Shown here: positions 6,967-9,307 of the stretch, in pieces | How the letters are laid out: each line of letters opens with the position of its first letter | Position numbering within the stretch: the first letter of the stretch is position 1 | Assembly (NCBI GenBank): GCA_943331855.1 | Contig: CALQNE010000133.1 | Span: 1-9,307, forward strand | Length of the DNA stretch: 9,307 nt | Direction: 5' to 3' | DNA from: Bordetella parapertussis | Lineage (GTDB): Bacteria > Pseudomonadota > Gammaproteobacteria > Burkholderiales > Burkholderiaceae_B | Notes under the pieces: generated by a model | Seen by the model: the letters and a program-made list of their open reading frames with translations, nothing else | What the model was told of the DNA's origin: nothing | Databases searched by the model: none | Translations under genes and position numbers: made by a program

Positions 6967-6978
6967 GATAACCTTATC
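6967..6978. promoter_or_regulatory. Small inverted repeat just upstream of the flavoprotein start
   Basis: GATAACCTTATC has 5-base arms around CC and lies 4 bases before the flavoprotein ATG, including the AAGG ribosome-binding element on the minus strand. A protein bound here, or a small RNA fold, could affect expression. It is short enough to be chance. Confidence 0.22.
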
Positions 6979-6998
6979 TAGGGAAGAGATGGAAATAT

Positions 6999-7015
6999 GA
7001 CTAGGAATGATAGTC
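6999..7015. promoter_or_regulatory. Operator-like inverted repeat in the divergent flavoprotein/Bug intergenic region
   Basis: GACTAGGAATGATAGTC has perfect 5-base arms around 7 bases. On the minus strand the sequence TATCAT (7012-7007), five of six matches to a -10 element, lies inside it, although no convincing -35 precedes it at the right distance. A regulator binding here could control the flavoprotein operon and possibly the divergent Bug gene. The 181-base region otherwise shows no further gene. Confidence 0.35.
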
Positions 7016-7133
7016 TATCTGAGTCGGGCAAAGTGCTTTTCCAAGTCGTAAAGCCGATTCAAACTCGCCGTTCCATAGTAAGCTTGGACATGAAAATTGG
7101 AATCGCACCCAAGCCATGAGGCAATTTAAAGAT

Positions 7134-7137
7134 GGAG
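7134..7137 (+). promoter_or_regulatory. Ribosome-binding site fixing the start of the second Bug gene
   Basis: GGAG with six bases to ATG 7144. An in-frame ATG at 7132 overlaps this element and has no comparable signal before it, so 7144 is preferred. Confidence 0.6.
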
Positions 7138-7143
7138 ACCTTG

Positions 7144-8127
7144 ATGTCCCGAACAAACAAACTTAACGGGCTTTTGCTCACTACGGCATTGGTTTTGTTA
7201 GCGAGTGCAGGGCTGCCGGTTTGTGCTGCCTATCCAGAGCGCCCGATTACCCTGGTGGTGACGTATCCGCCAGGCGGAACCGCTGATTTAGTCGCGCGTT
7301 TGTTAGCGCCTGAGGTGGCCAAAGAACTCGGCCAGAATGTGGTGGTTGAAAATCGGGGTGGTGCGGGCGGAATGATCGGGGGAGCCCTTGTTGCTAAAGC
7401 GGCGCCGGACGGCTACACGATCATGCTTGATGCGGCGAATCACGCGCAAAACCCAGCTGTGCAACCGAAGATGTTATTCGACACTTTGAAAGATTTTGCA
7501 CCAATTACCTATGTACAACGCGTACCAAATATTTTGGTTGTTCGTGCTGATAATGAAATTCAAACGGTTGCCGATTTGATCCGACTCGGTAAGCAGAAAG
7601 AGCCTTTACTTTATTATGCGTCTTCAGGTCCGGGTGGCGCTCAACATTTGGCCGGTGTGTTGTTCAATGCCTTGACCGGCACACATCTTGAGGCGGTTCA
7701 TTACAAAGGTGGGTCAGCAGGCATCATGGATGTACTGTCTGGGCAGGTGACGCTGATGTTTTCTACCATCGGTGTCTCGTTACCGCACGCGCGTGCCGGT
7801 AAGTTACGCGTCATTGCAGTCGGCAGTGACAAACGGACGGCAGCTTTTCCTGATATCCCTACGATTGCTGAGGCAGGAGTACCGGGTTACGCAAGCTATG
7901 AATGGAATGCGATTTACGCACCTGCTGGTACCCCACCTGCCATTATTCAACGCCTGAATCAGGCATTTGTGAGCGCCTTAAAACAACCGACGGTCATCGC
8001 CAGAATCAGTGAGTTTAATGGCGAGATTATTGCTTCGACCCCAGAAGAGCTTGATGCCTTTAGACGCGCCGAGCTCGACAAGTGGCAACGCGTCGCTAAA
8101 ACATTTAATCTTCAGCTCACACAATAA
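7144..8127 (+). CDS. Bug-family (TctC-type) solute receptor, second copy
   Basis: A 327-residue secreted receptor, the same length as the first Bug protein. Residues 1-28 form a signal peptide (LLLTTALVLLASAG core, likely cut after PVCA). Signatures are YPPGGTADLVAR (41-52), VENRGGAGGMIGG (68-80), APDGY (87-91), SSGPGGAQHLAG (160-171) and FPDIPTIAEAG (235-245). The ligand-loop sequences differ clearly from the first copy (GTADLVAR against GTGDTIAR, LDAANHAQN against FSWAGTLAVN). The two therefore probably bind different ligands and are not a recent duplication. The start is set by GGAG at 7134-7137. It is a single-gene unit on the plus strand, divergent from the flavoprotein operon and convergent with the cupin gene 20 nt downstream. 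No membrane components are nearby. Confidence 0.9.
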   Translation: MSRTNKLNGLLLTTALVLLASAGLPVCAAYPERPITLVVTYPPGGTADLVARLLAPEVAKELGQNVVVENRGGAGGMIGGALVAKAAPDGYTIMLDAANHAQNPAVQPKMLFDTLKDFAPITYVQRVPNILVVRADNEIQTVADLIRLGKQKEPLLYYASSGPGGAQHLAGVLFNALTGTHLEAVHYKGGSAGIMDVLSGQVTLMFSTIGVSLPHARAGKLRVIAVGSDKRTAAFPDIPTIAEAGVPGYASYEWNAIYAPAGTPPAIIQRLNQAFVSALKQPTVIARISEFNGEIIASTPEELDAFRRAELDKWQRVAKTFNLQLTQ

Positions 8128-8147
8128 GCCGCGGATTGACCTGTCGG

Positions 8148-8906
8148 TTATTGCACAGACTGTACTGAGTTGTGTGGAAACTGCATCAGCAAGATCTCAG
8201 CACCGAGTGGACCTGTGGTCAGTGCCATGCAAGGTTCGCTCGGAGCGACAAAGATCGTCGTGCCCGCTTCGAGTGTCTGCCCACCAAACTGAACTGAACC
8301 CGCGGCGATGTACGCGAATTGCCCGCGTCCCGTCGAGGGTGCGGCTCCGATAATCGTTTGTTGCGCAGGCGCCTGATAGGCGGTTGCAAATAAACCGTCG
8401 GCTTGTAACGCAATCGCCTTGTGTTCAACCGTGCCTGTGAGTGCCAAACGTTGAGTATCCGTTAAACAGCCGACGGGAGGCCCCATCACATGGCGACGCG
8501 GAAGGTCTTTCATTTCGCCACGTTGTTCAGGCAAATAACCTGCACCAGCGTCTTTGCCTAAGCGAAATACCATGTAATGCAGGCCTTGCTCACCGGCCGT
8601 GATCGGACCATAACCCGTATGCTTAGCCGCAAAATGTACCGTGTAAGGCCAGACCTGATGCTTGCCCAACAAGCCACCACCCGCCACCATAATTTGAAAC
8701 TGATCGACGATATGAAAATGCGATTGCAACACCCCATGAGCTTGCTGTTCGATTAGCTTGCAGTTTGGGGTGTCTGATTCAGCGTCGCCGGTTTCGGGGA
8801 TCAAGTCACTTCTGAAAATGTGACCACCAGACACGCCTGGGGCCGAACGAATCGGCCGTTCGCGACGGTTACTGCGGGCTTCGGTGATAGAGCTGATCAT
8901 CGCCAT
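8148..8906 (-). CDS. Cupin-domain protein, possible metal-dependent enzyme
   Basis: A 252-residue protein with a recognisable cupin motif: G58, then H63-F-H65 and Q69 in GVLQSHFHIVDQFQIMVAGGG, written here as positions 58-78. Canonical cupins have Glu where Gln69 stands. A second-motif histidine may be H91 in YTVHFAAKHTG. A further beta-rich stretch, FAYIAAGSVQFGGQTLEAGT (about 197-216), looks like a second cupin half, so a bicupin layout is likely. There is no signal peptide. GGAGA lies seven bases before ATG 8906; ATG 8900 is an alternative. The gene is divergent from a short-chain dehydrogenase gene and ends 20 nt from the second Bug gene. Cupins include ring-cleaving dioxygenases and isomerases as well as binding proteins; the specific reaction cannot be called. 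Confidence 0.68.
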   Translation of the reverse strand: MAMISSITEARSNRRERPIRSAPGVSGGHIFRSDLIPETGDAESDTPNCKLIEQQAHGVLQSHFHIVDQFQIMVAGGGLLGKHQVWPYTVHFAAKHTGYGPITAGEQGLHYMVFRLGKDAGAGYLPEQRGEMKDLPRRHVMGPPVGCLTDTQRLALTGTVEHKAIALQADGLFATAYQAPAQQTIIGAAPSTGRGQFAYIAAGSVQFGGQTLEAGTTIFVAPSEPCMALTTGPLGAEILLMQFPHNSVQSVQ

Positions 8907-9006
8907 GTGAGGGTCTCCGGTAGTATTTTGCTTTGGGGCGAACCCAAGGACTTTATCTAACAGTTATTATGGCATGATCGAACAAAAAAATAACAAGGTG
9001 TATAGG
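8907..9006. promoter_or_regulatory. Divergent cupin/SDR promoter region
   Basis: One hundred bases separate the two start codons, so both promoters must lie here or overlap the genes. TATTAT at 8965-8970 is a five-of-six -10 match for the SDR gene, without a clear -35. A near-perfect inverted repeat runs from 8931 to 8949 (TTGGG and CCCAA arms around GCGAA). TAACAGTTA (8958-8966) is a 9-base palindrome overlapping the -10. These are operator candidates only. Confidence 0.3.
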
Positions 9007-9307
9007 ATGGCAAAATTATTAGAGAACCGAGTGATTTGGGTAGTCGGGGCCTCTGGCGCCTTGGGTGCCGCGGTCGCGCGTCGCGTGGCAAGCGAAGCTG
9101 CGATTGTTGTCGTGTCGGGGCGTTCAGTCGAAAAACTGGAGGCGTTGAAAACTGAAATTACTGCTGAGGGCGGGCAAGCGATTTCGCTGCCACTTGATAT
9201 TAAAGACCGTAAAAGCGTTGATGATGTTGCGCAACAGATTTTGCAGCAATTTGGCCAAATTGATGGCCTGGTGAACTCGACGTCGATTTCGGATTTTGGC
9301 CCGCTGA
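9007..9307 (+). CDS. Short-chain dehydrogenase/reductase (SDR), N-terminal part (truncated by window edge)
   Basis: One hundred codons are open from ATG 9007 to the right edge, beginning MAKLLENRVIWVVGASGALG. The Rossmann cofactor motif GASGALG (14-20) fits classical SDRs. SGR (37-39) at the end of the second strand puts an arginine where NADP-preferring members have one. LDI (63-65) contains the usual adenine-contacting Asp64. The NNAG structural motif is replaced by NSTS (90-93). The catalytic Ser-Tyr-Lys region lies beyond the edge. AAGG (8995-8998) is eight bases before the ATG. It is divergent from the cupin gene across 100 bases and probably oxidises or reduces an alcohol/ketone of the same pathway. 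Confidence 0.82.
   Translation, partial: MAKLLENRVIWVVGASGALGAAVARRVASEAAIVVVSGRSVEKLEALKTEITAEGGQAISLPLDIKDRKSVDDVAQQILQQFGQIDGLVNSTSISDFGPL

Noticed and set aside
8128..8147. Bidirectional terminator between the convergent second Bug and cupin genes
   Set aside because: Only a short, bulged pairing (AAGCCG with CGGTT) can be drawn and no T-run follows, so it does not meet the usual form of an intrinsic terminator.
1545..9307. Epoxide-coenzyme M (Xec-type) pathway, because a MetE-core protein and an SDR occur together
   Set aside because: The flavoprotein is FMO-like with no visible disulfide oxidoreductase CxxxxC motif, and the MetE-core and SDR genes are about 6.4 kb apart in different units. 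No coenzyme M synthesis genes are visible.

Overview
The window looks like a chromosomal segment of a betaproteobacterium, most likely Burkholderiales (Alcaligenaceae-like). The main argument is two stand-alone Bug/TctC-type periplasmic solute receptors with no membrane subunits beside them, a habit typical of that order. Moderate GC content and dense, short-spaced operons fit as well. This placement is an inference from gene families, not from a marker gene. No tRNA, rRNA, insertion sequence, CRISPR array or phage gene is visible, and no transcription-regulator gene lies inside the window.

Left end (1-1361, minus strand): an iron(III) ABC uptake operon. A periplasmic ferric-binding protein (FbpA/FutA type) is followed after 12 nt by the start of its inner-membrane permease, which runs off the left edge. 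A perfect 7-1-7 palindrome resembling a Fur box lies just upstream of the binding-protein gene.

Middle left (1451-3288, plus strand): a promoter-like region with an inverted repeat leads into two genes that overlap by 20 nt. The first is a MetE-core (zinc, cobalamin-independent methionine-synthase-type) methyltransferase or thiol alkyltransferase. The second is a two-cysteine Asp/Glu-racemase superfamily enzyme closest to maleate cis-trans isomerase.

Centre (6962 down to 3298, minus strand): a four-gene operon of an FAD/NAD(P)H monooxygenase-like flavoprotein, a carboxymuconolactone-decarboxylase (CMD)-fold protein, an AhpD-like peroxidase-related protein (4-nt ATGA overlap with the previous gene) and a Bug solute receptor. 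It converges on the isomerase gene with only 9 nt between them.

Right end: a second Bug receptor (plus, 7144-8127) is divergent from the flavoprotein operon. A cupin protein (minus, 8148-8906) is divergent from a short-chain dehydrogenase (plus, from 9007, cut by the right edge).

Taken together, the part from 1451 to the right end reads as a catabolic locus for an unidentified small, probably carboxylated compound: Bug receptors for capture, a flavin oxygenase, a cupin and an SDR for oxidation, a CMD/AhpD pair, a racemase/isomerase-type enzyme and a zinc thiol methyltransferase. No published pathway known to me has this exact gene set, so the substrate is left open.
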